A stretch of DNA of 64,000 nucleotides from contig NZ_FYDO01000017.1 of the NCBI RefSeq assembly GCF_900187615.1, forward strand, positions 1 through 64,000, in the 5' to 3' direction. A model generated the notes under the pieces. It was not told the origin of the DNA and did not search any database. It was given only the letters and a program-made list of their open reading frames with translations. A program made the translations under genes and the position numbers. Of the stretch, positions 25,781 through 33,251 are shown in pieces (the first letter of the stretch is position 1; each line of letters opens with the position of its first letter). This DNA comes from Pseudomonas sp. Irchel s3f7. GTDB lineage: Bacteria > Pseudomonadota > Gammaproteobacteria > Pseudomonadales > Pseudomonadaceae.

Positions 25781-26637
25781 TACTTCGCCTCCGAAGCGGC
25801 GGCCAGTTTGGCCTGGAACTCGCTGAAGTCAGCGCTGCCATGGATGTACTCGTTGATCCACGCGGTAAAGGTTTCACGGTCGCGGGCAATCGGGTCCCAG
25901 GCTTGATAGAAGCGGTTGTCGCGCTCGTTGTAACCGTGGGCGTAGGAAGGATGCGCACCGCCAGGTACGTGGCAAACCGCGCTCAAGGCCCAAGTCGGCA
26001 AGACACAGGAGTTCATCGGTGCATTGAGGTCATCGACGATTTCTTCAACGGTGACGATGCAGCGCTTGGCCGCCAGTGCGGCTTCTTTTTGCACGCCGAG
26101 GATGCCCCAGAGCAGCACGTTGCCCTTGCGGTCGGCTTTCTGCGCGTGAATCACGGTGATGTCCGGACGCACAGAAGGCACGGCGGCCAACACTTCACCG
26201 GTGAACGGGCAGGTCACGGATTTGATCAGCGGGTTGACCTTCGGCAGGTCAGAACCGGCGTAGGCACGCAGCACTGCGAACGGTAGGCCGGAAGCACCGG
26301 CGACGTAGGCATTGGCCAGGTCGGCGTGGCTGTGTTCTTCGATTTCCAGCGCGTGGGGCCACTGCTTCTCGACGGCGTCACGCAGTCGATGCAGCGAACC
26401 AACACCCGGGTTACCGCCCCAGGAGAAAATCAGCTTGCGAGCACAACCGGCACCGATCAACTGGTCGTAGATCAGGTCAGGGGTCATCCGCACCAGCGTC
26501 AGGTCTTTCTTGCCCTGGCGAATGATTTCGTGACCCGCCGCCGTAGGGATCAAGTGAGTGAAGCCTTCGAGCGCAACGGTATCGCCGTCGTTTACGAATT
26601 GCTTCACCGCGTCGTGCAGCGAAAGGATTTCAGCCAT
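25780..26637 (-). CDS. pcaI: 3-Oxoadipate CoA-transferase subunit A
   Basis: The 285-residue subunit from the ATG at 26637 starts MAEILSLHDAVKQFVNDGDT and holds EGFTHLIPTAAGHEI and FSWGGNPGVGSLHRLRD, typical CoA-transferase alpha-subunit blocks. It is the promoter-proximal gene of the nine-gene run pcaIJFHGTBDC. PcaR-like boxes lie 100-135 bp upstream. An extended frame to 26772 runs through those boxes and is rejected. Confidence 0.92.
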   Translation of the reverse strand: MAEILSLHDAVKQFVNDGDTVALEGFTHLIPTAAGHEIIRQGKKDLTLVRMTPDLIYDQLIGAGCARKLIFSWGGNPGVGSLHRLRDAVEKQWPHALEIEEHSHADLANAYVAGASGLPFAVLRAYAGSDLPKVNPLIKSVTCPFTGEVLAAVPSVRPDITVIHAQKADRKGNVLLWGILGVQKEAALAAKRCIVTVEEIVDDLNAPMNSCVLPTWALSAVCHVPGGAHPSYAHGYNERDNRFYQAWDPIARDRETFTAWINEYIHGSADFSEFQAKLAAASEAK

Positions 26638-26736
26638 TGGGGCAGGCTCCCGTTTATTGTTAACCGACAGTGGAAGAAGGCGCCGATGCGCAGCGCCGGA
26701 ATGACTGAAGATTAAGCCCGTGCAAAACGCCAAACA

Positions 26737-26770
26737 ATCCGATAATCGACTGAGTGTTCGTTTATCGAAC
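26737..26770. promoter_or_regulatory. PcaR box pair of the pcaI promoter
   Basis: ATCCGATAATCGACT (26737-26751) and the palindrome GTTCGTTTATCGAAC (26756-26770) stand 19 bp apart centre to centre, facing each other. The known P. putida site is GTTCGATAATCGCAC. PcaR activates pcaIJ with beta-ketoadipate. Confidence 0.8.
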
Positions 26771-26806
26771 ACATTGTTGCCTGGCTATCTTTATGCGCAG
26801 CCCCCA

Positions 26807-26881
26807 AAAGATCGCAGCCTGCGGCAGCTCCTACAGATTTATACATTCCCCTGTAGGAGCTGCCGCAGGCTGCGATCTTTT
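26807..26881. repeat. Long inverted repeat, REP type GATCGCAGCCTGCGGCAGC
   Basis: Arms of 30 bp (AAAGATCGCAGCCTGCGGCA continued by GCTCCTACAG, and its complement) lie 14 bp apart between pcaK and the pcaI promoter boxes. It may shield the pcaI promoter from pcaK transcription. Confidence 0.9.
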
Positions 26882-26909
26882 ACTGCTACACCACTATTTC
26901 AAACCGGAA

Positions 26910-28256
26910 TCAGGTCGCATCCGCATGACTGACCATGCCCTTGATCACCACCGCCACGGTCGCCAGCGCGGCCGGAATCACCAGCGCCGTCAGCACTTGC
27001 TCGAAGTTCCAGCCGAGGCCCAACAGCGTGGCGCCCATCCAGGCACCGAGGATGGCACCGAAACGACCGATGCCGAGCATCCACGACACACCGGTCGCAC
27101 GCCCCTGCGTCGGATAGAACCGCGCCGCCAGCGATGGCATCGCCGATTGCGCACCGTTGACGCACATCCCGGCCACCAGCACCAGCGTCGCCAGGAGGGT
27201 GATATTGCCCAGGCTCTGTCCCACCGCGTAGGCAAACACCCCGGCCAACAGGTAGAAAGTGCCGATGACCTTGTGCGGATTGAACCGATCCATCGCCCAG
27301 CCCACGCCCACTGCGCTGAGCACGCCGCCAAACTGGAACAGCGCGCCGATGAACGCTGCTTGCTCCATGCTCGCGCCGCTGTCGCGCATCAGGGTCGGCA
27401 ACCAACTGGTCAGCAGATAAACAATGACCAGGCCCATGAAGTAGGTCAGCCACAACAACAAGGTACCGACGCTGTAGGTGCCGGAGAAAATCACCGCGAA
27501 CACATTGCGCGCCTTCACGGTTTTCTGTTCGGGCACGCTGAAGCTGGAGGCCTGCGCCACCACGCTTGGGTCAATCGGTGCCAGCGCTTTGCGCACCTTG
27601 TCGGTGCCGCGGTTGCGAACCACGAGATAGCGCGCCGACTCCGGCAACCAGAACAGCAAAACCACCGCCAGGATCAACGGCAGGACCCCGCCGATCAGCA
27701 ACAGGCTGTGCCAGCCGAACGCAGGAATCAGCTTGGCCGAAATGAATCCGCCACCGGCCATGCCGAGGTTGAAGCCGCAGAACATGCTGGTCACCAGCAG
27801 GGACTTTTTGCGCTCGGGGGTGTATTCCGACAGCAGCGTGGTGGCGTTCGGCATGCCGGCGCCCAGACCCAGACCGGTCAGGAAGCGCAGCACCAGCAAC
27901 TGCTCGACATTGGTGCTGTACGCAGAGGCCAGGCTGAAGGCGCCGAACAACAGCACCGCGCCGACCAGTACGACTTTTCGCCCGAAGCGGTCAGCCAGCG
28001 GTCCGGAGCCCAGGGCGCCGAAGACCATGCCGATCAACGCTGCACTCATCACCGGGCCGAGACTGGCGCGATCGATGCCCCAGTCTTGAGAAAGCGCAGG
28101 CGCAATGAACCCCATGGCCGCCGTATCGAGGCCATCGAGGAAGACAATCAGGAAACACAGGATCACCACGCGCCACTGGTAGCGCGAAATGGGTTGGGCA
28201 TTGATGAAGGACTGCACGTCGAGGCAGTTTCCTACAGCAGACTGAGGCTGGTTCAT
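26910..28256 (-). CDS. pcaK: 4-Hydroxybenzoate/protocatechuate MFS transporter PcaK
   Basis: The 448-residue aromatic acid:H+ symporter (AAHS family) has twelve membrane helices and the helix-1 motif LDGLDTAAMGFIAPAL, the cytoplasmic loop GPLADRFGRKVVL, and FLTGLGLGAGMPNATTL. In P. putida PcaK imports 4-hydroxybenzoate and protocatechuate and takes part in chemotaxis to them. It is preceded by its own PcaR box pair, so it is probably a separate unit from pcaR. Confidence 0.9.
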   Translation of the reverse strand: MNQPQSAVGNCLDVQSFINAQPISRYQWRVVILCFLIVFLDGLDTAAMGFIAPALSQDWGIDRASLGPVMSAALIGMVFGALGSGPLADRFGRKVVLVGAVLLFGAFSLASAYSTNVEQLLVLRFLTGLGLGAGMPNATTLLSEYTPERKKSLLVTSMFCGFNLGMAGGGFISAKLIPAFGWHSLLLIGGVLPLILAVVLLFWLPESARYLVVRNRGTDKVRKALAPIDPSVVAQASSFSVPEQKTVKARNVFAVIFSGTYSVGTLLLWLTYFMGLVIVYLLTSWLPTLMRDSGASMEQAAFIGALFQFGGVLSAVGVGWAMDRFNPHKVIGTFYLLAGVFAYAVGQSLGNITLLATLVLVAGMCVNGAQSAMPSLAARFYPTQGRATGVSWMLGIGRFGAILGAWMGATLLGLGWNFEQVLTALVIPAALATVAVVIKGMVSHADAT

Positions 28257-28342
28257 TATTTTTATTCCACGAATCGCAGGCGAACAGTGTCAGCAGACGC
28301 TGACGAAGCCGCGACAGTAATGAGCCAGAGGAAAGAGCGTCA

Positions 28343-28376
28343 ATTCGATAAACGCGACTCTGTGCGTTTATCGAAC
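28343..28376. promoter_or_regulatory. PcaR box pair of the pcaK promoter
   Basis: TTCGATAAACGC (28344-28355) and its exact reverse complement (28364-28375) face each other across eight bases. The right box read backwards, GTTCGATAAACGCAC, matches the PcaR consensus at 14 of 15 bases. Centre spacing is 19 bp, as at pcaI and pcaR. Confidence 0.8.
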
Positions 28377-28379
28377 ATC

Positions 28380-29222
28380 TTAGGCAAACAGCTGAGCGCT
28401 GAGATCGCGGCTGGCACTCAACAGGCCGGGCAGAAAACGTTGCTCCAATTCGTTGCGGCTGACTCGGCCGGCATGGGTGCTGACATTGAGCGCGGCGACC
28501 ACCTGACCGGAAGCGTCGTACACCGGAACGGCGATCGAACGCAGGCCCTGTTCGAGCTCCTGATCGACGATGCACCACCCTTGTTGCCGCACTTCTTGCA
28601 GGCATTCGAGCAACGCCTCGGGAGTATGGATAGTGCGGCTGGTCTTGGCTTGCAACTCGGCATGGTCGAGGTACTCACCCAAAGACGTGTCATCCAGCGC
28701 GGCCAGCAGGATCCTGCCCATCGACGTGCAATAGGCCGGTAAACGCCCGCCCACCGACAGATCAACCGAAATCAGGCGCTGAGTGGTTGCGGACCGGGCG
28801 ATGTACAGAATGTCCTCGCCCTCCAGCGTGGCCATGTTGCACGCCTCGTGGAGTTGCTCGCTCATGCGGTCCAGATAAGGCTGGGCAGAAACCGCCAGCG
28901 GTGTCGAGGACACATAGGCATGACCGAGGGTCAGCACCTTGGGCAACAACGAATAAGTGCGGCCGTCGGTGGTGGCATAGCCGAGCTTGATCAAGGTGTG
29001 CAGGCAACGGCGCACGGCGGCACGGGGAATTTCCGTGCGGTGGCTGATCTGGGCGATGGTCAGGTGCCGTTTGCGCTCCTGAAACGCTTGCACCACGGCC
29101 AGGCCACGGGCCAGTGAGGTCATGAAGTCCGGGTCACCGGTCAATGCCTGGATCCGCTTGGCCGGGGACGCGACGATGGGCGGGGCGACGGAAGCGAAAG
29201 AATTGCGCAATTGATCGTTCAT
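28380..29222 (-). CDS. pcaR: IclR-family regulator of the beta-ketoadipate pathway
   Basis: The 280-residue protein has an N-terminal winged helix (FMTSLARGLAVVQAFQERKR, then IAQISHRTEIPRAAVRRCLH) and a C-terminal IclR effector domain (SLLPKVLTLGHAYV, ARSATTQRLISVDLSVGGRL). PcaR responds to beta-ketoadipate and activates pca genes while repressing itself. It is upstream of and on the same strand as pcaK, with boxes both before it and after it. Confidence 0.9.
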   Translation of the reverse strand: MNDQLRNSFASVAPPIVASPAKRIQALTGDPDFMTSLARGLAVVQAFQERKRHLTIAQISHRTEIPRAAVRRCLHTLIKLGYATTDGRTYSLLPKVLTLGHAYVSSTPLAVSAQPYLDRMSEQLHEACNMATLEGEDILYIARSATTQRLISVDLSVGGRLPAYCTSMGRILLAALDDTSLGEYLDHAELQAKTSRTIHTPEALLECLQEVRQQGWCIVDQELEQGLRSIAVPVYDASGQVVAALNVSTHAGRVSRNELEQRFLPGLLSASRDLSAQLFA

Positions 29223-29301
29223 ATAAGGTCCTTTTCCCGCACGGATCAGCGGCTATTACAAGGGGCTGGCGCTTGTCGCACAACCCCGAGCCGTCAACAT
29301 C

Positions 29302-29335
29302 GGGCGATTATCGAACGCTCGACCGATAATCGCAA
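29302..29335. promoter_or_regulatory. PcaR box pair of the pcaR promoter
   Basis: GGGCGATTATCGAAC (29302-29316; reverse complement GTTCGATAATCGCCC, 14/15 to consensus) and GACCGATAATCGCAA (29321-29335) are 19 bp apart but back to back, unlike the facing pairs at pcaI and pcaK. The boxes are 80-115 bp before the pcaR start, consistent with autoregulation. Confidence 0.75.
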
Positions 29336-29908
29336 TCCGTCGTTTGCCTGCCTGAACGAGCGCGGCCAAGTTTTCATGCCCACCTCGCCAACTTGAATTT
29401 ACATGGTCTCGGCCCCAGATCTAATGGCCGTTCAAGTTACTGCAACTTGATTGACTTAATGACGTCAGAAACGCATCACCGCACATCGATATCGGCCATT
29501 GCGTTTACTTGGCATTAAATTTTCGAGCACAAAGATCACACACCCGGCTTCACTTTTAACTCTTCAGAGATAGTGTTCTTCAAATCGGCCGCTATAATAC
29601 AATTCAGTAGCGGGCGGGTTTTTATTTGCCGTTCCTGCTACCCGGCAATGTCGAGCTCCATCGTTGCCGACCACAGCAATCGCCTGACTTCCATTGCAAG
29701 GATTTCGTCAGTGCGCTCTGTGAGAAAGGAAATTGATGCTACGTCAGCCGTTCAACTCTGGTGCCGTGGCCGCCTGCGACATGGAAGCATTGATCACACT
29801 GTTGTCAGCACGATGCCTTTAAAGGCGTTGTCCATTCGACGAGTGCGGTCAGTCGATTTGATGCAGCGCGTTTCACCAGAAATAATCTCAACTCAATCAG
29901 GTATCACT
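29336..29908. other. Gene-poor stretch between pcaR and the small gene at 29909
   Basis: About 570 bp. A TATAAT hexamer is at 29593-29598 without a clear -35 match. A frame in line with the downstream gene is open from 29573, but its codons look non-coding (rich in Ser, Arg, Ile and rare codons). A long leader or a small RNA is possible. I can support neither. Confidence 0.4.
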
Positions 29909-30109
29909 GTGACGAAAGACGAACTGCGCGCGGAACTTGAGCGCCAGGAACAACGTTACAAGGAAGTTTACGGCGGAGAAGTCACCACTTACGCCGCTCA
30001 ACCGGAACCGGAGCGCAAACCCTGGCGTAAACGCGCCACCGTTCAGGATCAGGTTTTTCAGCAAGAAATTCAGAAAATGGAAAAGGAACTCAAAGCCGAA
30101 GAGCCATGA
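29909..30109 (+). CDS. Small conserved hydrophilic protein, unknown function
   Basis: A GTG start at 29909 gives 66 residues: TKDELRAELERQEQRYKEVY, a Pro/Glu/Arg-rich centre (QPEPERKPWRKR) and a helical C-terminal half ending MEKELKAEEP. The two charged helices suggest a small coiled-coil protein. Similar short proteins occur in other pseudomonads as far as I recall, with no assigned role. It stands alone upstream of the phosphate transporter. Confidence 0.65.
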   Translation: MTKDELRAELERQEQRYKEVYGGEVTTYAAQPEPERKPWRKRATVQDQVFQQEIQKMEKELKAEEP

Positions 30110-30484
30110 CCGCTTCGGCCTGATCCTTCAAGGGCCTGCCTCTACACCTGTTAAAAGCGGGATGTATTGATGCTGCCTTCCGCGCCCGCTACGAGCGGGC
30201 GGCGGCCATCTCGATCAATGGGCACACCAAAATGCCCATATCTGACCGTCTTCTCAGATATTTCACACAAGCGCTCAAGCCCTTCGCTGTCAGGCGCCAA
30301 ACCCTTGCGATTCAGGTTTTTTACAGCAATATCAATGACTTAAAAATCACAGTAAAACCCTGGGACTTAGGGTCCTGCTCAAAAAAAAATCGTTGAAGAA
30401 TGTTACCGATTAGCAGCGAATGCATTGATTGTCAGTCTTTTCTGGCATAATCCCGCCCCCTTATGACCGGGTCAGAAAACCTTC
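30110..30484. other. Intergenic region before the phosphate transporter
   Basis: It contains two small hairpins (GCCCGCT-ACG-AGCGGGC at 30184-30200, TGGGCA...TGCCCA at 30219-30238) and becomes AT-rich with a run of nine A near 30380. I see no gene and no clear Pho box. Some of it is probably the terminator region of the small gene and the promoter of the transporter. Confidence 0.4.
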
Positions 30485-31960
30485 ATGATCGATTTATTCA
30501 GCGGACTGGATGCTTGGGTGCTTGTGAGCCTCTTGCTCGCCCTGGCCTTTGTCCTCGCCTTCGAGTTCATCAACGGCTTTCATGACACCGCTAACGCGGT
30601 GGCTACCGTTATCTATACCAAAGCCATGCCGCCTCACCTGGCAGTGTTCTTTTCCGGTGTGTTCAACTTCCTCGGCGTGTTGCTGGGCGGTGTCGGCGTG
30701 GCGTATGCCATCGTCCACCTGCTACCGGTAGAACTGCTGATCAATGTGAACACCGGTCACGGCCTGGCCATGGTGTTCTCGTTGCTCGCCGCCGCCATCA
30801 CCTGGAACCTGGGCACCTGGTACTTCGGTATCCCCGCCTCCAGTTCCCATACGCTGATCGGTTCGATCCTCGGCGTGGGCCTGGCGAACGCCCTGATCAA
30901 CGAAATCCCGTTGGCGGATGGCGTGAACTGGCAGAAAGCGATCGATATCGGCATGTCGCTTGTGTTCTCGCCAATGGCAGGCTTCCTGATCGCTGCACTG
31001 ATCCTGATCGGTCTTAAATGGTGGCGTCCTCTGTCGAAGATGCACAAGACACCGGAAGAGCGCCGCAAGATCGACGACAAGAAGCACCCGCCGTTCTGGA
31101 ACCGTCTGGTTCTGGTGATTTCAGCCATGGCTGTGAGCTTCGTGCACGGTTCCAACGACGGTCAGAAAGGTATCGGCCTGATCATGCTGGTACTGATCGG
31201 TATCGTGCCGGCGCAGTTCGTACTCGACCTGAACAGCACCACCTATCAGATCGAGCGGACCCGCGACGCCACTTTGCACCTGAGTCAGTTCTACCAGCGC
31301 AACTCTGAAACCCTGGGTGAGTTCCTGGCCTTGGGCAAAAGTGTTGAAGGCGACCTGCCGGAGAAGTTCCGTTGCAACCCGCAACAGACCGAACCGACGA
31401 TCACCGCGCTGCTGGGCACCCTCAAGGGCGTAGCCGACTACCATTCGTTGTCGTCGGACAGCCGCATCGAAGTGCGTCGCTACCTGCTTTGCCTGGATGA
31501 CACCGCGAAGAAAGTCAGCAAATTGCCAAGCCTGGCACCCCGTGAAAAGGCTGACCTGGACAAGCTGCGCAAAGACCTGACCACCACCACCGAATACGCG
31601 CCGTTCTGGGTGATTCTGGCGGTCGCACTGGCCCTGGGCCTTGGCACCATGGTGGGCTGGAAGCGTGTGGTACTGACCATCGGTGAGAAGATCGGCAAGC
31701 AAGGCATGACCTATTCCCAGGGCATGTCGGCCCAGATCACCACCGCCAGCCTGATCGGCCTGGCCAACATCTTCAGCCTGCCAGTGTCCACCACCCACGT
31801 CCTGTCCTCGGGCGTGGCAGGGACCATGGTCGCTAACAAAAGCGGCTTGCAGGGCGGCACCGTCAAAACGATCCTGCTGGCCTGGGTACTGACCCTGCCA
31901 GCGACCGTGGCCTTGTCGGCCGGTTTGTTCTGGCTGGCCTCGAAGGCACTGGGCAGCTGA
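30485..31960 (+). CDS. pitA: PiT-family inorganic phosphate transporter
   Basis: The 491-residue membrane protein has the duplicated PiT signature: GFHDTANAVATVIYTKAMPP at residues 31-50 and SFVHGSNDGQKGIGLIM at about residue 220, with about ten membrane helices and a long cytoplasmic insert between them. It moves metal-phosphate complexes with protons at low affinity. It stands alone, with a terminator directly after. Confidence 0.9.
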   Translation: MIDLFSGLDAWVLVSLLLALAFVLAFEFINGFHDTANAVATVIYTKAMPPHLAVFFSGVFNFLGVLLGGVGVAYAIVHLLPVELLINVNTGHGLAMVFSLLAAAITWNLGTWYFGIPASSSHTLIGSILGVGLANALINEIPLADGVNWQKAIDIGMSLVFSPMAGFLIAALILIGLKWWRPLSKMHKTPEERRKIDDKKHPPFWNRLVLVISAMAVSFVHGSNDGQKGIGLIMLVLIGIVPAQFVLDLNSTTYQIERTRDATLHLSQFYQRNSETLGEFLALGKSVEGDLPEKFRCNPQQTEPTITALLGTLKGVADYHSLSSDSRIEVRRYLLCLDDTAKKVSKLPSLAPREKADLDKLRKDLTTTTEYAPFWVILAVALALGLGTMVGWKRVVLTIGEKIGKQGMTYSQGMSAQITTASLIGLANIFSLPVSTTHVLSSGVAGTMVANKSGLQGGTVKTILLAWVLTLPATVALSAGLFWLASKALGS

Positions 31961-31974
31961 TACGCAGCCCAACG

Positions 31975-32010
31975 AAAAAGGCGCGCTCCGCAAGGACCGC
32001 GCCTTTTTTA
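31975..32010 (+). terminator. Terminator after the phosphate transporter
   Basis: AAAAAGGCGCG...CGCGCCTTTTTT with a 14-base loop, 15 bp after the stop. Confidence 0.85.
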
Positions 32011-32071
32011 TGCCTCTAATCCAGCAAACACCGCTCCCACAGTGTTCTATTGGCATTTACATTCTTACAGG

Positions 32072-32098
32072 CAAAAAAAAAGGCAACCGAAGTTGCCT
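32072..32098 (-). terminator. Terminator of the ccoM/phrS transcript
   Basis: On the minus strand AGGCAAC-TTCG-GTTGCCT is followed by a run of T. The stable TTCG loop and long T-run make a strong intrinsic terminator about 40 bases after the peptide stop. Confidence 0.9.
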
Positions 32099-32139
32099 AA
32101 AATGCCTTGCGTGCTCATTACATCCGGAAGGAACTACGG

Positions 32140-32250
32140 TTATTTGCGCTTTTGCGAATCCTTCCAGATAAAAAGTCCGAACCCTGCAAAAAATACAAAC
32201 ATGAGGCTGACAGTCAGCACTCCGGCGATCACCACGTTGTCGAAAAACAT
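32140..32250 (-). CDS. ccoM: CcoM-like single-helix subunit of cbb3 cytochrome oxidase
   Basis: This 36-residue product reads MFFDNVVIAGVLTVSLMFVF then FAGFGLFIWKDSQKRK: a short acidic start, one membrane helix (residues 7-29) and a basic tail. It resembles CcoM, the small subunit found in the P. stutzeri cbb3 oxidase, which helps stability. The ATG is preceded by AGGAG at ten bases. An ANR box at 32316-32329 explains low-oxygen control, as for the oxidase. It is too short for most gene finders. Confidence 0.82.
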   Translation of the reverse strand: MFFDNVVIAGVLTVSLMFVFFAGFGLFIWKDSQKRK

Positions 32251-32288
32251 GACGCGTCTCCTGTACTTGCCGTGTTGCGATGGAGCTA

Positions 32289-32294
32289 AGTTAA
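32289..32294 (-). promoter_or_regulatory. Predicted -10 of the ccoM/phrS promoter
   Basis: TTAACT on the minus strand, 22 bases after the ANR box. With the box centred 41.5 bases before the predicted start, this is the class II geometry of FNR/ANR promoters. Confidence 0.6.
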
Positions 32295-32315
32295 CCAAAC
32301 GGACAGGAGAAAATA

Positions 32316-32329
32316 TTGACCGGGATCAA
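32316..32329. promoter_or_regulatory. ANR/FNR box
   Basis: TTGACCGGGATCAA matches TTGAY-N4-RTCAA at all fixed positions. It is 66 bases before the ccoM ATG. Confidence 0.85.
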
Positions 32330-32364
32330 TGTCGCCCAAGACTGGGCAAGCGGAAGGGAAAAGA

Positions 32365-32378
32365 TTGACCCGCATCAA
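32365..32378. promoter_or_regulatory. Second ANR/FNR-type box
   Basis: TTGACCCGCATCAA, also a full match, centred 49 bp further from ccoM (about -90.5). It overlaps a hairpin CCCGCAT-CAATCA-ATGCGGG that lies after the next gene's stop, so one sequence may serve two purposes. Confidence 0.65.
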
Positions 32379-32395
32379 TCAATGCGGGGGAGGTA

Positions 32396-32557
32396 TCAGC
32401 GTTTCTTCGGTTTGTTCTTCGACTTTTTCTTGGCTTTGCCCAATGGCATTGCCTGCTCGAATGCCTGGCGCACTTCATTAAGTCGCTTGTCATTGAGGTC
32501 ATGAACACGCTTGGCGCGTTCTGCATTGAGGTCGATCAGTTTGTCGTCTTGGCTCAT
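32396..32557 (-). CDS. Small lysine-rich protein, unknown function
   Basis: The 53-residue frame reads MSQDDKLIDLNAERAKRVHD, then LNDKRLNEVRQAFEQAMPLG and a tail KAKKKSKNKPKKR. The first part is a charged helix and the tail is strongly basic, suggesting nucleic-acid or ribosome binding (inference). No good ribosome-binding site is visible. Stop is followed by a small hairpin. It is upstream of ccoM on the same strand but separated by the ANR boxes. Confidence 0.65.
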   Translation of the reverse strand: MSQDDKLIDLNAERAKRVHDLNDKRLNEVRQAFEQAMPLGKAKKKSKNKPKKR

Positions 32558-32657
32558 GGCGTTCAGTGCATCGCTTGATATGAGGTTTCAGTCGCCGCAA
32601 GTTGGGCAGGATTGTGCCAATAATGCGGCCTGACGCCAGCGCTGACCAGTCGTGCGC

Positions 32658-32999
32658 TCAAATCTCGATATCGACCCACAACCCTTGGCGTGGCTGATCT
32701 TCCATCAGCGGTGCAACGGGAACCGTATTGTCGGTATTGAGCTCATCCCCCGGAATGGCCAGATAGGCCTCAGGGGCCTCATCGGCTTCGCGGCGACGGC
32801 GCTCCTGCTCCTGTTTACGGCGCTGCTCTTCACGCAGCAGCAATGCGGTCGCTTCCGGGTCGCGGTTCTGCAGGTCGATGGTGCTGTCCTTCGAACTTTC
32901 CTGCACCGGCACCACCGGTGGAATCTCCGGACGCTGGCGGATCGGGTCATGTTGCGAAGTGATCGGCACGGCACTCAAGGGGAGCATCGGTGGCAGCAT
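32658..32999 (-). CDS. Conserved hypothetical protein
   Basis: The ATG at 32999, ten bases after AGGAGA, gives 113 residues. The N-terminal half is rich in Pro and Val (MLPPMLPLSAVPIT, PPVVPVQES). It is followed by a highly charged helix (EEQRRKQEQERRRREADEAP) and an acidic C terminus. There are no membrane segments. I do not recognise the family. It is divergent from rapA. The same frame is open further upstream but runs through a REP-like repeat. Confidence 0.7.
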   Translation of the reverse strand: MLPPMLPLSAVPITSQHDPIRQRPEIPPVVPVQESSKDSTIDLQNRDPEATALLLREEQRRKQEQERRRREADEAPEAYLAIPGDELNTDNTVPVAPLMEDQPRQGLWVDIEI

Positions 33000-33086
33000 A
33001 ATTTTCAGTCTCCTGTCAGCAGGCTGTCGGCTGCGGGGATGGCGACTTGAGCCATCGGTCGCAAACTGTGACTCAATTGGCACTTG

Positions 33087-33174
33087 CAGGCGCTGCCGAC
33101 GACTACGATCTTTATCGGACAACGTAGAACTCACGCGTTCCCCGAGATCAAAAGATCGCAGCCTTCGGCAGCTC
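33087..33174. repeat. Degenerate REP pair
   Basis: CTGCCGACGACTACGATCTTT and AAAGATCGCAGCCTTCGGCA face each other with several mismatches. It is an old copy of the GATCGCAGCC type in the gap before rapA. Confidence 0.6.
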
Positions 33175-33251
33175 ATGTGCCGTAAACCTTTTGGTCTGGA
33201 GGTCCGATTCCGTTAAGATAGCCCGCTTTTTCAAGGTGGGAGTCAGGCAGC

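Larger units (their letters stand above)
32072..32281 (-). ncRNA. phrS: PhrS-like small RNA that also encodes CcoM
   Basis: The predicted start at about 32281 lies 41.5 bases from the centre of an ANR box and eight bases after TTAACT at 32294-32289. The end is the terminator at 32072. This gives about 210 nt. In P. aeruginosa PhrS is an ANR-dependent RNA of about that length that contains a 37-codon reading frame and lies close to rapA. Here rapA is about 1 kb away. Base-pairing targets cannot be judged from the window, and pqsR, its known target, is not in it. Confidence 0.7.

Noticed and set aside
26754..28742. A 662-codon open frame opposite pcaK and part of pcaR
   Set aside because: His/Gln/Arg-rich antisense product without domains. 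pcaK and pcaR are clear on the other strand.
29573..29908. Longer version of the 66-residue gene
   Set aside because: The extra 112 codons have no protein-like pattern. Similarity to known small proteins seems to begin at the GTG.
30356..30372. Small palindrome ACCCT...AGGGT before the phosphate transporter as a Pho box
   Set aside because: It lacks the 11-bp repeats of a Pho box and stands as a short inverted repeat only.
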